From Roseomonas haemaphysalidis (GTDB lineage Bacteria; Pseudomonadota; Alphaproteobacteria; Acetobacterales; Acetobacteraceae), in assembly GCF_017355405.1 (NCBI RefSeq), contig NZ_CP061178.1, positions 1-64,000 of the forward strand: a stretch of DNA of 64,000 nt. Reading direction: 5' to 3'. Below the pieces are notes generated by a model that worked only from the letters and a program-made list of their open reading frames with translations, had not been told where the DNA came from and searched no databases. This document shows positions 43,125 through 52,807 of this stretch, in pieces. Made by a program: the position numbers and the translations under genes. Each line of letters opens with the position of its first letter. The stretch's first letter is position 1.

Positions 43125-43969
43125 TGCCCGCCAAGCCCGTCTTCCAGCCGCGCCCCAATGCCATCGAGGGGCTGTTCGGCCGCCGCAAGGCCGTCATCGG
43201 CGTCATCCACTCGCTCGCCCTGCCGGGCTCGCCCGGCTACGACGGGCGGCCGATGCAGGAGATCATCGACTTCGCGGTGGCCGAGGCCGGGCGCTACCGC
43301 GACGGCGGCGTCGATGGGTTGATCGTCGAGAACCACGGCGACATCCCCTTCAGCAAGCCTGAGCACCTGGGTCCGGAAACCGCCGCCGGCATGGCGGTGA
43401 TGACGGATGCGGTGCGCCGCGCCAGCGGGCTGACCGTCGGCGTCAACGTGCTGGCCAATGGCGCCATCCAGGCACTGGCGGTCGCGAAAGCCGCAGGCGC
43501 CAGCTTCGTGCGCGTCAATCAGTGGGCCAATGCCTACGTGGCGAACGAGGGCTTCATCGAGGGCCCCGCCGCCGCCGCCACGCGCTACCGTGCCTGGCTG
43601 GGGGCGCGCGACGTGAAGATCTTCGCGGACGTGCATGTCAAGCACGGCGCGCATGCCATCACCGCCGACCGCTCGATCCCCGAGCTCGCACGCGATGCCG
43701 AGTTCTTTGATGCCGATGTCTGCATCGCGACCGGCCAGCGCACCGGCGATTCCGCGACCATGGAGGAGCTGTCCACCATCGCGGGCGGCACCGCGCTGCC
43801 GGTCGCCGTCGGCTCCGGCGTCACGCCGGACAATGTGGGCGACATCCTGACGGTGGCCGATGCGGTGATCGTCGCCAGCTACCTGAAGCGCGACGGCGTG
43901 TGGTGGAACCCGGTGGACCCCGAGCGGCTGCGCACCTTCATGGCCGCGGTGGAGCGCGCGCGCGCATGA
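43124..43969 (+). CDS. BtpA/SgcQ-family TIM-barrel protein
   Basis: A 281-residue protein of the BtpA/SgcQ family. RRKAVIGVIHSLALPGSPGY, DGLIVENHGDIPFSKP, RVNQWANAYVANEGFIEGPA, KIFADVHVKHGAH and ALPVAVGSGVTPDNVGDI mark the barrel strands. SgcQ is a putative sugar-metabolism protein, while BtpA was linked to photosystem I in cyanobacteria; the catalytic role is not established. Placed next to a PfkB kinase and a Dpp-type importer, it probably acts in sugar or nucleoside catabolism. Confidence 0.8.
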   Translation: MPAKPVFQPRPNAIEGLFGRRKAVIGVIHSLALPGSPGYDGRPMQEIIDFAVAEAGRYRDGGVDGLIVENHGDIPFSKPEHLGPETAAGMAVMTDAVRRASGLTVGVNVLANGAIQALAVAKAAGASFVRVNQWANAYVANEGFIEGPAAAATRYRAWLGARDVKIFADVHVKHGAHAITADRSIPELARDAEFFDADVCIATGQRTGDSATMEELSTIAGGTALPVAVGSGVTPDNVGDILTVADAVIVASYLKRDGVWWNPVDPERLRTFMAAVERARA

Positions 43970-44856
43970 GCCGCCTCCTCGTCCTCGGCAATGCCGGCAT
44001 CGACCTCGTGTGTCCGGTGCCGCACCTGCCGGGGGCGGGGGAAACGCTGGTGGCGGACGGGCAAAGCCGCGCACCCGGCGGCAAGGGGCTGAATCAGGCG
44101 GTGGTGGCGGCCCGCGCCGGGGCCGCCGTGCTGTTCGCCGCCCCCGTGGGGCGGGACGCCGCGGCGGCGGAGGTGAGCGCGGCGCTGCGGGCCGAGCCCT
44201 TGGCCAGCGTTTCGCTGCTGCCGCAGGACGCGGCGACCGACCTGTCGCTGCTGATGGTCGCGCCGGACGGGGAGAACTGCATCCTGACCCTGGGCGCCGC
44301 CGCCGATGCGCTGTCCCCCGCGGCGGCGCTGCTGGCGCTGGAGCCGCTGCAACAGGGCGACATGCTGCTGCTGCAGGGCAACCTGTCCGCCCCCGCCACG
44401 CTGGCCGCCGTTCAGGCGGCGCGGGGGCGCGGCGCGTCTGTCATGCTCAACACCGCGCCGATGCGCTGGGACATGCGGCCGCTGTTGCCGCTCTGCGCCG
44501 TGGTGGTGGCCAACGACGGCGAGGCGGCGGCCATCACGGAACTGCATGACGGGGCGGCCGCGGCCGCGCTGCATGCCATGGGCGCGGGCTGCGCGGTGGT
44601 GACGCTGGGCGCCGGCGGCTGCGCCATGGCGGGCCCCGGCGGGTTGCGCCGGCACCCCGCCCAGCCCGCGCGCGCGGTGGATACGGCGGGCGCCGGGGAT
44701 ACCTTCTGCGGCGTGCTGGCCGCCTGGCTGCTGCGAGGCCACGCCATGGACGACGCGGTCGCGGCGGCGCAGCGTGCCGCGGCGGTGACGGTGTCCCGCC
44801 CCGGCGCCTTCGCGTCCCTGCCCACGGCGGCCGAGCTGAAGGCTATCCTCGCGTGA
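43966..44856 (+). CDS. PfkB-family sugar/nucleoside kinase
   Basis: A 296-residue ribokinase-type kinase. The substrate region AGETLVADGQSRAPGGKGLN (Gly-Gly with Asn) and AVVAARAGAAVLFAAPVGRD are near the N-terminus. DTAGAGDTFCGVLAAWLL carries the catalytic Asp and anion hole. Ribokinase-like members phosphorylate sugars or nucleosides. ATGA overlap before and GTGA overlap after place it inside the LacI operon, where it likely phosphorylates the imported compound or a product of it. Confidence 0.87.
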   Translation: MSRLLVLGNAGIDLVCPVPHLPGAGETLVADGQSRAPGGKGLNQAVVAARAGAAVLFAAPVGRDAAAAEVSAALRAEPLASVSLLPQDAATDLSLLMVAPDGENCILTLGAAADALSPAAALLALEPLQQGDMLLLQGNLSAPATLAAVQAARGRGASVMLNTAPMRWDMRPLLPLCAVVVANDGEAAAITELHDGAAAAALHAMGAGCAVVTLGAGGCAMAGPGGLRRHPAQPARAVDTAGAGDTFCGVLAAWLLRGHAMDDAVAAAQRAAAVTVSRPGAFASLPTAAELKAILA

Positions 44857-45833
44857 CCGCGCCCGTGCTGGAGATGGCGGGCTTCAGCGTCGACCTCGGG
44901 CCGGCGTCGCGGCGCGTGCGGGTGGTGGAGGACGTGTCGCTCACGCTCTATCCCGGGCGCATCACCTGCGTGGTGGGGGAAAGCGGCTCGGGCAAGAGTG
45001 TCACCGCCATGGCGCTGATGCGCCTGCTGGCGCCGGGGCAATACGCCATCCGCGCGGACACGCTGCGCTTCGAGGGCGACGACATCGCCGGGCTGGACGA
45101 GCGCGGCATGGCGCGGCTGCGCGGCAACCGCATGGCCATGGTGTTCCAGGAGCCGATGACCTCACTGAACCCGGTGTTTACCATCGGCGACCAGGTGGGG
45201 GAGGCGCTGCGGGTGCATCGCGGCCTGTCGGGCGCGCAGGCGCGGACCCGCGCGCTGGAGGTGCTGCGGCAGGTGCAGATCCCGGCGCCCGAGAAGCGGC
45301 TGGACAGCTATCCGCACCAGCTTTCGGGCGGCATGCGGCAGCGGGTGATGATCGCCATGGCGCTGGCATGCGAGCCCGCACTGCTGATCGCTGACGAGCC
45401 GACCACGGCGCTGGACGTCACCATCCAGGCGCAGATCCTGGCGCTGCTGGCGGCGCTGCGGGAACAGCACGGCACTGGCATCCTGTTCATCACCCACAAC
45501 CTTGGCGTGGTGGCCGAGATCGCGGACGAGGTGGCGGTGATGTATGCCGGCCGCATTGTCGAGCGCGCGCCGGCCGCCGCCCTGTTCGCCGACGCGCAGC
45601 ACCCTTATACGCTGGCGCTGCTAGCGGCGATGCCGGCGCTGTCCGGCACCGCCGACCGGCTGGAGCCGATCCCCGGCCGCATGCCGGCGCCGGGCGAGAT
45701 GCCGGTGGGCTGCCGCTTCGCCACCCGCTGTCCCTTTGCGGCACCCGAATGCGCCGAAACGCCGCCGCTGCGCGAGCTTGGCCCGGGCCACCACGTCGCC
45801 TGCTGGCGCGCGCCGGTGGAGGCGCTGGCATGA
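44853..45833 (+). CDS. dppD: Dpp/Opp-type ABC transporter ATPase (DppD-like)
   Basis: A 326-residue ATPase: Walker [21 protein letters not shown], the Q-loop [14 protein letters not shown], signature [19 protein letters not shown], Walker [15 protein letters not shown] and a switch His. The C-terminal oligopeptide-transporter extension has [14 protein letters not shown]. It drives uptake with DppF. GTG 44853 shares GTGA with the kinase stop. Symbols follow family position; the ligand need not be a dipeptide. Confidence 0.9.
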   Translation: MTAPVLEMAGFSVDLGPASRRVRVVEDVSLTLYPGRITCVVGESGSGKSVTAMALMRLLAPGQYAIRADTLRFEGDDIAGLDERGMARLRGNRMAMVFQEPMTSLNPVFTIGDQVGEALRVHRGLSGAQARTRALEVLRQVQIPAPEKRLDSYPHQLSGGMRQRVMIAMALACEPALLIADEPTTALDVTIQAQILALLAALREQHGTGILFITHNLGVVAEIADEVAVMYAGRIVERAPAAALFADAQHPYTLALLAAMPALSGTADRLEPIPGRMPAPGEMPVGCRFATRCPFAAPECAETPPLRELGPGHHVACWRAPVEALA

Positions 45834-46888
45834 CCCTGCTGCGCGCCGAGAACCTCCACCGCGCCTACCCCCTGCCCGGCGGCCGCAGCCTGCGGGCGGT
45901 GGACGGCATCGACCTGACGCTCAGGCGCGGCGAAACGCTGGCGATCGTCGGCGAAAGCGGCTGCGGCAAGAGCACGCTGGGCCGCCTGTTGTTGCGGCTG
46001 GAGGAAGCGGATGAGGGCCGCATCCTGCTGGACGGCACTGACCTGCGCGGGCTGCGCGGCGCCGCGCTGCGCGACATGCGCCGCCGCGTGCAGGTGGTGT
46101 TCCAGGACCCCTACGGCTCGCTGAACCCGCGCGAGCGTATCCGCGACGCGCTGGTGCGGCCCATGCTGCTGCACCGGCTGTGCGACCGTGCCGAGGCGGA
46201 GCGCCGCGCCGGCGCGCTGATGGAGCGCGTCGGCCTGTCGCCCGCGCAGCTCGACCGGTTGCCGCACCAGTTCAGCGGCGGGCAGCGGCAGCGCATCGCC
46301 ATCGCCCGCGCGCTGTCGGTCGGGCCGGAGCTGATTGTCTGCGACGAGCCGGTGTCGGCGCTGGATGTCTCGGTGCAGGCGCAGGTCGTGAACCTGTTGC
46401 AGGACCTGCAGCACGAGGACGGGCTGGCGCTGGTCTTCATCAGCCACGACCTCGCGGTGGTGCGCCACCTGGCCCACCATGTGGCGGTGATCTATGCCGG
46501 GCGGGTGGTGGAGGCGGGGACGGCCGAGACCCTCTTCGCTGACCCGCGCCACCCCTACACCCGTGCTCTGCTGGAAGCCGCCCCGCGCACCGACACCGGC
46601 CCCCGCGCCCATGCCGCGCTGGCGGGCGAGCCGCCCAACCCCGCCGCCCCGCCCCCCGGCTGCCGCTTCGCCGCCCGCTGCCCGGCGGCGCAGGCGGTGT
46701 GCCGAGAGGAGCCGCAGCCGCCCTTGCGCGAGATTGCCGCGACCCACCGGGCCGCCTGCCACTTCGCGGAAGCCCTGCCGCCCTTCATCCTGCTGGACGC
46801 GGCGCCGCCGGCCGCCACACCGCTCGCCGCCCGCATCGGCGCCTATCGCGCCGCGCGCAACCGCGCTGACGCCGGAGACGCCGCATGA
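45830..46888 (+). CDS. dppF: Dpp/Opp-type ABC transporter ATPase (DppF-like)
   Basis: A 352-residue ATPase paired with the preceding gene: Walker A IVGESGCGKSTLGRLLLRL, VVFQDPYGSLNPRERI, signature FSGGQRQRIAIARALS, Walker B LIVCDEPVSALDVSV and the C-terminal CRFAARCPAAQAVC. It carries an extra C-terminal 40 residues, rich in Ala and Pro, beyond the usual end. ATG 45830 overlaps the dppD stop. Confidence 0.9.
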   Translation: MTLLRAENLHRAYPLPGGRSLRAVDGIDLTLRRGETLAIVGESGCGKSTLGRLLLRLEEADEGRILLDGTDLRGLRGAALRDMRRRVQVVFQDPYGSLNPRERIRDALVRPMLLHRLCDRAEAERRAGALMERVGLSPAQLDRLPHQFSGGQRQRIAIARALSVGPELIVCDEPVSALDVSVQAQVVNLLQDLQHEDGLALVFISHDLAVVRHLAHHVAVIYAGRVVEAGTAETLFADPRHPYTRALLEAAPRTDTGPRAHAALAGEPPNPAAPPPGCRFAARCPAAQAVCREEPQPPLREIAATHRAACHFAEALPPFILLDAAPPAATPLAARIGAYRAARNRADAGDAA

Positions 46889-47829
46889 GGATGATCGCCG
46901 GGCGCCTGCTGGCGCTGCTGCCGGTGCTGTTCGGCATCTGCGTGCTGTCCTTCGCGCTGTTGGCCAGCGTGCCGGGGGACCCGGTGACGGCGATGCTGGG
47001 GCTGGAGGCGGACCCTGCCGCCATCGCCACGCTGCGCGCGAAGTACGCGCTGGACCAGCCGCTGCCGCTGCGCTTCCTGGCCTGGTTCTGGCAGGTGCTG
47101 CAGGGCGATCTCGGCCGCTCCATCCAGACCGGGCGCCCCGTGCTGGCGATGATTGGGGATGCGCTGGTGCCGACGCTGCAGCTCGCCCTGGCGGCGCTGC
47201 TGGTGTCGCTCCTCATCGCCATTCCCGCCGGCGTGGTGGCCGCTACCCGGCGCAATGGCGTGGCGGACTTCGCGGCGACGCTGGTGGCGCTGTGCGGGCT
47301 GTCGCTGCCCTCTTTCTGGCTGGGTATCCTGCTGATCATGGGCTTTTCCATCGCGCTGCCCATCCTGCCCTCCTCCGGCCATGTGCCGCTGTTGGCGGAC
47401 CCGGTGGAAGCGTTGCGCCACCTAGCACTGCCCGCGCTGACGCTGGGCGCCGCCATGGCGGCCGCCACCATGCGCATGACCCGCGCCGCGATGATCGAGG
47501 TCCTGTCCGCCGACTACATCCGCACCGCCCGCGCCAAGGGTCTGCCCGGCCGCCGCGTGGTGTGGCGGCACGCGCTGCGCAACGCGCTGATGCCGGTGGT
47601 GACGCTGGTGGGGCTGCAGCTCGGCCAGTTGCTGGGCGGCGTGGTGGTGACGGAAAGCGTGTTCTCCTGGCCCGGCATCGGCAAGCTGACGGTGGATGCC
47701 ATTTTCGCCCGCGACGTGCCGGTGGTGCAGGGCGCCATCCTGGTCACCGCCACGCTGTTCGTCTTGATCAACCTGCTGACCGACCTGCTCTACACCGTGC
47801 TCGACCCCCGCCTCAGGAGCCGCGGATGA
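46885..47829 (+). CDS. dppB: Dpp/Opp-type ABC permease (DppB-like)
   Basis: A 314-residue inner-membrane permease with about six spans (MRMIAGRLLALLPVLFGICV first). The ATPase-contact loop is ADYIRTARAKGLPGRRVVWR with RNALMPVVTLVGLQLG after it, the EAA motif of the family. It forms the pore with the next gene and overlaps both neighbours by ATGA. Confidence 0.9.
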   Translation: MRMIAGRLLALLPVLFGICVLSFALLASVPGDPVTAMLGLEADPAAIATLRAKYALDQPLPLRFLAWFWQVLQGDLGRSIQTGRPVLAMIGDALVPTLQLALAALLVSLLIAIPAGVVAATRRNGVADFAATLVALCGLSLPSFWLGILLIMGFSIALPILPSSGHVPLLADPVEALRHLALPALTLGAAMAAATMRMTRAAMIEVLSADYIRTARAKGLPGRRVVWRHALRNALMPVVTLVGLQLGQLLGGVVVTESVFSWPGIGKLTVDAIFARDVPVVQGAILVTATLFVLINLLTDLLYTVLDPRLRSRG

Positions 47830-48671
47830 GCGCTGGCCTGCACGACCGCGCCCCCGTGTGGCGCCGCCTGTTGCGTGACCCGCGCGCGGTGGCCGGCATG
47901 GTGCTGATCGGGCTCGCGCTGCTGGGTGCCCTCCTGGCGCCGCTGCTGCCGTTGCCGGGGCCGGAAGCGCCGGACTTCCTGGCCACCCTGGCACCCCCCG
48001 GCGGCGCCCATCCGCTGGGCACCGACGACCTGGGGCGGGACACGCTGTCGCGCATCCTGGCCGGCGCCCGCGTCTCGCTGCTGGTGGGGCTGGCCAGCGT
48101 CGCCGCCGCGCTGGTCATCGGCGGCACGCTGGGGCTCTTGGCGGGGTTCCTGGGCGGCTGGGTGGACACGCTGGTGATGCGCGTCATGGACGTGCTGCTG
48201 GCCTTTCCCGGCATCCTCCTGGCGCTCGGCGTCACGGCGGCGCTGGGGGCCTCGCTCGGCAACACGGTGATCGCCATCGCGGCGGTCAACCTGCCGGTGC
48301 TGGCGCGCGTGGCGCGCGGGCAGGCGCTGGCGCTGCGGGGGCTCGACTACGTCAAGGCGCAAGAGGCGCTGGGCTTCGGCTCCATGACCATCCTGTGGCG
48401 CGCTGTGCTGCCCAACGCGCTGTCGCCCATCCTGGTGCAGGCCTCGGTGCTGCTGGCTTCTTCCATCATCACGGAATCCTACTTGTCCTTTCTCGGCCTC
48501 GGCGTGCAGCCGCCGACGCCGAGCTGGGGCAACATGCTGCGCGACGCCATCGGCTTCCTGGACCAGGCGCCGTGGCTCGCATGGTTTCCCGGCCTCGCCA
48601 TCTTTCTCACCGTGCTGGGCTTCAACCTGCTCGGCGACGGGGTGCGCGACCGGCTGGACCCGCGCGACTGA
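47826..48671 (+). CDS. dppC: Dpp/Opp-type ABC permease (DppC-like)
   Basis: A 281-residue inner-membrane permease. The N-terminal span AGMVLIGLALLGALLAPLLP is followed by HPLGTDDLGRDTLSRILAGA, typical of DppC, and the EAA-like loop GLDYVKAQEALGFGSMTILW with VLPNALSPILVQASVLL. It partners DppB. The start overlaps dppB; a 35-base gap follows before the binding-protein gene. Confidence 0.9.
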   Translation: MSAGLHDRAPVWRRLLRDPRAVAGMVLIGLALLGALLAPLLPLPGPEAPDFLATLAPPGGAHPLGTDDLGRDTLSRILAGARVSLLVGLASVAAALVIGGTLGLLAGFLGGWVDTLVMRVMDVLLAFPGILLALGVTAALGASLGNTVIAIAAVNLPVLARVARGQALALRGLDYVKAQEALGFGSMTILWRAVLPNALSPILVQASVLLASSIITESYLSFLGLGVQPPTPSWGNMLRDAIGFLDQAPWLAWFPGLAIFLTVLGFNLLGDGVRDRLDPRD

Positions 48672-48706
48672 CGCTTCCCGCAACCCCTGCCTGACGGAGC
48701 CTCCGC

Positions 48707-50236
48707 ATGCCCGAACTTCCTGACCGCCTGACCCTCGGCCGTCGCGGCCTGCTGGCGGGGGCCGCAGCCCTGCCCGCCGCGCTGGCGCTGCCCGCCCGGG
48801 CGCAGGGCGCCGCCCGCACGCTGTCCATCGGCGTGGTGTCGGACCCGGTGACGCTGGACCCGGCGTTTTCCGGTTCCTTCTTCGAGAACCAGGTACTCTA
48901 CAACCTGCACGAGACGCTCTTGGTCGCGGCGCCCGATGGCAGCGTTTCCCCCGGCCTCGCCAGCGTCACGCAGCCGGACACGCAGACCTACGCCTTCACG
49001 CTGCGGGAGAACCTGTCCTTCCATGACGGCACGGTGCTGGACGCCGCAGCCGCCAAGGCCAACATCGACCGGTATCTCGACCCCGCCGTCGGCTCCATCC
49101 GCCGCACCGAGTTCGGGCCGCTGCGCGAGGTCGCCGTCACCGGGCCCCTGACCTTTGAGATCCGCCTGTCCGCCCCCTACGCTCCGCTGCCGCTGGTGCT
49201 GACCAACCGCGCGGGCATGATGGTCTCGCCCACCGCCGTGCGCGCGCTCGGCGCCGACTTCGCCGCCCGCGCGGTGGGCTGCGGGCCGTGGAAGCTGGCG
49301 AGCTGGACCAAGAATTCCGAGCTGGTGCTGGAAAAGTTCGACGGCTACTGGCGCGGCACCGCGCACGGCTTCGACCGCCTGGTGTACCGCCCGCTGCCGG
49401 ATGAAACGGTGCGGCTGGCCAACCTGCGCAGCAACACGCTGCAGCTGATCGACAGCGTGCCGCCGCAGGCCGTGGCGGCGCTGGGGCGGGAAGCGGCGCT
49501 GCGCGTGTCGCAGACCCCGAGCCTGGGCTTCAACGCCTTTGCCTTCAACTGCACGCGCGCGCCGTTCAACGACAAGCGGGTGCGCCAGGCCTTTGCCGCC
49601 GCGGTCGACCCGGCGGTGATCCAGCGCGTGGTGTATTTCGACACCGGCCGCCCCGCCGCCGGCCCGCTGTCGCCCGCCGTGCCCTGGGCCTTCGACAGCA
49701 GCGTGGCGCCGCGCGGCGGTAAGCCGGAGGACGCCAAGGCGCTCCTGCAGCAGGCGGGCGTTGCCACGCCCGTGCCGGTGGCCATCACGGTGACCAACTC
49801 GCCCGCCATGGTGCGCATCGCGCAGATCCTGCAGGCGCAGGCGGGGGCGGCGGGCTTCAAGGTGGAAGTGCGGCAGATCGACGCGACCAGCCTGATCACG
49901 GTGCTGCGCCAGCGCGATTTCGACCTGTGCATGGCGCCCTGGTCCGGCCGCTACGACCCGGACGGCAACATGTTCAACTACTTCACCAAGGACGGGCCCA
50001 ACAACTTCGCGGGCTTCGCGGATGACGGGCTGACCACGCTGCTGCAGCAGGCCCGCGCCGTGGCCGGGCAGGCGGAACGCGCCACGCTCTACAAGCAGGC
50101 GCAGCAGGTGCTGCTGGAGAACTGCCCCATGCTGTTCCTGCATTTCGACGCGATCATCCAGGCCTCCTCCGCGCGGCTGTCCTGGACGCAGTACCCGGAC
50201 GCGGTGTTCCGCCTGTACGACGCCAAGCTCGGCTAG
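48707..50236 (+). CDS. dppA: Dpp/Opp-type ABC substrate-binding protein
   Basis: A 509-residue periplasmic protein, last of the operon. The signal peptide LGRRGLLAGAAALPAALALP (twin Arg) is cut near PARAQ. SIGVVSDPVTLDPAFSGSFF, LRENLSFHDGTVLDAAAAKA and FNDKRVRQAFAAAVD are family 5 signatures. It belongs to a different branch from the three orphan proteins in this window, whose mature parts open with RFIPQ-like patterns. Its ligand should match the PfkB kinase and BtpA-like enzyme, perhaps an oligosaccharide or nucleoside. Confidence 0.9.
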   Translation: MPELPDRLTLGRRGLLAGAAALPAALALPARAQGAARTLSIGVVSDPVTLDPAFSGSFFENQVLYNLHETLLVAAPDGSVSPGLASVTQPDTQTYAFTLRENLSFHDGTVLDAAAAKANIDRYLDPAVGSIRRTEFGPLREVAVTGPLTFEIRLSAPYAPLPLVLTNRAGMMVSPTAVRALGADFAARAVGCGPWKLASWTKNSELVLEKFDGYWRGTAHGFDRLVYRPLPDETVRLANLRSNTLQLIDSVPPQAVAALGREAALRVSQTPSLGFNAFAFNCTRAPFNDKRVRQAFAAAVDPAVIQRVVYFDTGRPAAGPLSPAVPWAFDSSVAPRGGKPEDAKALLQQAGVATPVPVAITVTNSPAMVRIAQILQAQAGAAGFKVEVRQIDATSLITVLRQRDFDLCMAPWSGRYDPDGNMFNYFTKDGPNNFAGFADDGLTTLLQQARAVAGQAERATLYKQAQQVLLENCPMLFLHFDAIIQASSARLSWTQYPDAVFRLYDAKLG

Positions 50237-50240
50237 GCGC

Positions 50241-50271
50241 GGCGCGGAGGGAGGGCTGCTCCCTCCGCGCC
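50241..50271. terminator. Perfect 13-bp hairpin between convergent genes
   Basis: GGCGCGGAGGGAG (50241-50253), loop ggctg, then CTCCCTCCGCGCC (50259-50271): a perfect stem 5 bases past the dppA stop and 14 before the stop of the convergent binding-protein gene. It probably ends both transcripts; it has no T run. Confidence 0.6.
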
Positions 50272-50284
50272 CGGCCCGGGGCGG

Positions 50285-51886
50285 TCAGGTCCGCTCCAGG
50301 TTCCACAGGATCGCGAAGCCCGGCACGCGGCCCTTCAGGTTACGGTTGATCGCCGTCATGGACTTGTAGGCGCCGACCGGGATGTAGGGCAGCTCATCCA
50401 TCACGATGCGCTGCATCTGCTCCGCGATGGTCTTCTGCGCGGCGGCGTCGGGCGCCACGAACCATTCGTCGCGCAGCTGCTCCAGCCGCGGCATGTCCGG
50501 CCAGCCGACCCAGGCGGCGGCGCCGTTGCCGCGCAACGGGAAATGCGCCGAAGGATCGGCGAAGTCGAAGGACGAGAAGGAGGTGAGCAGCATGCTCCAG
50601 CCGCCCTTGTCCACCGGCTCGCGCGAGGTGCGGCGCTGCACCACCGTGCCCCAGTCGCCCAGCGCGATGTCGGCGTTGAAGCCCAGCCGGCGCACCAGGT
50701 CGGCCGCCACCTGGGTCATGGCGGTGGGCGCCAGGATGTCGGTGGGGCCGATCAGCCGCATCGGCTGGTCGGTGTAGCCGGCCTCGCGCAGCAGGGCCTT
50801 GGCGCGCTCTACGTCGCGCGGCCCGGCCAGCGGTTCCAGCCCGGCGGCGGTCGCCAGCGGCGTGCCGGGGGTGAAGACGCCGACGTTGTCCATGTAGATG
50901 TCGGGCTCGGGGCCCACCACCGCGCTCATGAAGTCCGTTTGGCTGATCGCGGGCAGCAGCGCCTGGCGGATGCGCTTGTCGTTGAACGGCGCGTGCAGGT
51001 GGTTGAAGCGCAGGACGCCCACCAGCGGCAGCGGGTCGATCGCCTCGATCGCGATCTGCCGGTTGCGGCGGAGCAGCAGCTGGATCTCCGGCGGCGGCTG
51101 CTCGAACCAGTCGATCTCGCCGGTTTGCAGCGCGGCGGCGGCGGTGGAGGCGTCGGTGATGATGTGCCACTCGACGCGCTCGAACTTCGGCAGCTTCGGC
51201 CCCGCAGTCAGGCTGGGCGTGCCGGCGGGCGTCGGGCTGTAGGCGGCGTTGCGCTCGTAGACCACCAGGCTGCCGGAGTTGAACTCGTCTTCCTTGAAGC
51301 GGAACGGGCCGCAGCCGGTGGTGTCGCGGATCTGGGTGAAGGCGTCGGTGCGCGCCAGCCGCTCCGGAATGATGAAGGGCGGGCTGTTGCTGACCTGCGC
51401 CAGGGCGTTCAGCAGCAGCGGAAAGCGGCGCTTCAGGCGGAAGCGCAGGCGGCGGTCGTCCACCGCCGACAGCTCGTCCACGAAGGCGGCGAGCTTCTGG
51501 CCCATCGGGCTGCGCTTCATCCAGCGGTCCAGGCTGGCCACCGCGTCCTGCGCCCGCACCTTCTCGCCGTCGTGGAAGCGCGGGCCGTCGCGCAGGGTGA
51601 TGGTGACGGTGCGGCCGTCATCCTCTTCCAGCGCGCCTTCCGCCAGCTGCGGCCGGGGGGTGAAGCCCGCATCCATGCCGTACAGCGTGTCATGGATCAT
51701 GTAGGCGTGGTTGCGGGTGATGTTGGCGGTGGTCCAGACCGGGTCCAGGCTGGTCAGGTTGGCCTGCGGCACCAGTTTCAGCACCCTTTGCCGGGCCGGC
51801 TGCGCGATGGCGAAGCGCGACGGCGCGGCCACGGCGAGGCCGGCGGCGGTGGCCGCGCCGGCGATCAAGGAGCGTCGATGGATCAT
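50285..51886 (-). CDS. DppA-type ABC substrate-binding protein (orphan)
   Basis: A 533-residue family 5 protein. IHRRSLIAGAATAAGLAVAA is the signal peptide; the mature start LKLVPQANLTSLDPVWTT resembles the 21616 and 34503 proteins. MIHDTLYGMD, LRDGPRFHDGEKVRAQD and FNDKRIRQALLPAIS follow. ATG 51886 has GAAGGA about 9 bases upstream. It is alone, with no permease or catabolic gene beside it. The 200 bases upstream of it (51887-52087) hold nothing recognisable. Confidence 0.87.
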   Translation of the reverse strand: MIHRRSLIAGAATAAGLAVAAPSRFAIAQPARQRVLKLVPQANLTSLDPVWTTANITRNHAYMIHDTLYGMDAGFTPRPQLAEGALEEDDGRTVTITLRDGPRFHDGEKVRAQDAVASLDRWMKRSPMGQKLAAFVDELSAVDDRRLRFRLKRRFPLLLNALAQVSNSPPFIIPERLARTDAFTQIRDTTGCGPFRFKEDEFNSGSLVVYERNAAYSPTPAGTPSLTAGPKLPKFERVEWHIITDASTAAAALQTGEIDWFEQPPPEIQLLLRRNRQIAIEAIDPLPLVGVLRFNHLHAPFNDKRIRQALLPAISQTDFMSAVVGPEPDIYMDNVGVFTPGTPLATAAGLEPLAGPRDVERAKALLREAGYTDQPMRLIGPTDILAPTAMTQVAADLVRRLGFNADIALGDWGTVVQRRTSREPVDKGGWSMLLTSFSSFDFADPSAHFPLRGNGAAAWVGWPDMPRLEQLRDEWFVAPDAAAQKTIAEQMQRIVMDELPYIPVGAYKSMTAINRNLKGRVPGFAILWNLERT

Positions 51887-52087
51887 GCGTTGGTCCTTCA
51901 GGGCGAAAGCATGGTGACGAGGCCGGCGCGTGGCGTGCCCGGATGGCTGTGCGGCCAGGCGGTGGCCGGAAACGCCCGTGCCACCGGGCGGCCGGGCCTG
52001 TCGGCCGGCCAGCATGCCCGGGTCGCGGCCCCGGCTCAATGCGGCGACGTCCTCCGGCCGGCACAAGGTTGGTGGCGGCCTCTCCGC

Positions 52088-52807
52088 TCAGCGCGTCCCG
52101 GTCCGGCGCCGGCGGTTGCCCCGCCAGGCTTGCCAGCCCTGGACCGCCGTCAGTCGCCAGTGCAGCCAGGTGGTGGCGCCCCAGCCCAGCCGGGCATATT
52201 TGCGGGCCGAGGTCCACAAGCCCGCGCGCAGGCGGCGCAGCGGCAGGCCCTGGCCATGCGCGGCCCAGACCAGCAGGTGGTCCTCGCCATAGGGCGCGGC
52301 TTCGTCATAACGGCCCAGCCGCCGGAACGCCTCGGCCGGCAGCACGAAACCCTGGTCGCCGAATGGGATGCCCAGCCAGGCGGAACGCCGGTTGGCCCCC
52401 CAGGCGTTGAGCCATGCGAGGCGCGGTCCGTCGTCGCGGAAAGCGAGGTCGAACCAGCCCAGCGCCGGTTCCCCCCGCGCCAGGAAGTGTTCCAGCGCCG
52501 GCAGCACGCCGGGGCCGAAGCGGGTGTCGGCGTGCAGAAACCACAGCCATTCGCCCCGCGCTTCCGCGGCCCCCCGGTTCATCTGCCGCGCCCGGCCGCG
52601 CGGGGCCTCGAACTGCCGCAGCGGCAGCGACGGCGGCCAGCCGGGCGGGAGCGGCCGCGCTTCACCAGCCGCGCGCACCAGCAGCACCTCGCTGTCCGGC
52701 GGCAGCGCCCGCAGCGCGTCCAGCAACGGGCCTTCCTCCGCCTCGCCGGGGCCGAGCGGGACAATGACGGACAGGCGGAGCGGCGGCGGCGCGGCGGTGG
52801 GCGGCAT
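52088..52807 (-). CDS. Family 2 glycosyltransferase, TIGR04283-like
   Basis: A 239-residue GT-A fold transferase. SVIVPLGPGEAEEGPLLDAL opens it; PRGRARQMNRGAAEARGEW and LWFLHADTRF give the nucleotide/metal site, with FGDQGFVLPAEAFRRLG and EDHLLVWAAHG near the acceptor end. These fit the TIGR04283 group, described as rSAM/selenodomain-associated and seen near arsenosugar-type genes. Its start region is close to, and may overlap, the divergent oxidoreductase start. Confidence 0.78.
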   Translation of the reverse strand: MPPTAAPPPLRLSVIVPLGPGEAEEGPLLDALRALPPDSEVLLVRAAGEARPLPPGWPPSLPLRQFEAPRGRARQMNRGAAEARGEWLWFLHADTRFGPGVLPALEHFLARGEPALGWFDLAFRDDGPRLAWLNAWGANRRSAWLGIPFGDQGFVLPAEAFRRLGRYDEAAPYGEDHLLVWAAHGQGLPLRRLRAGLWTSARKYARLGWGATTWLHWRLTAVQGWQAWRGNRRRRTGTR

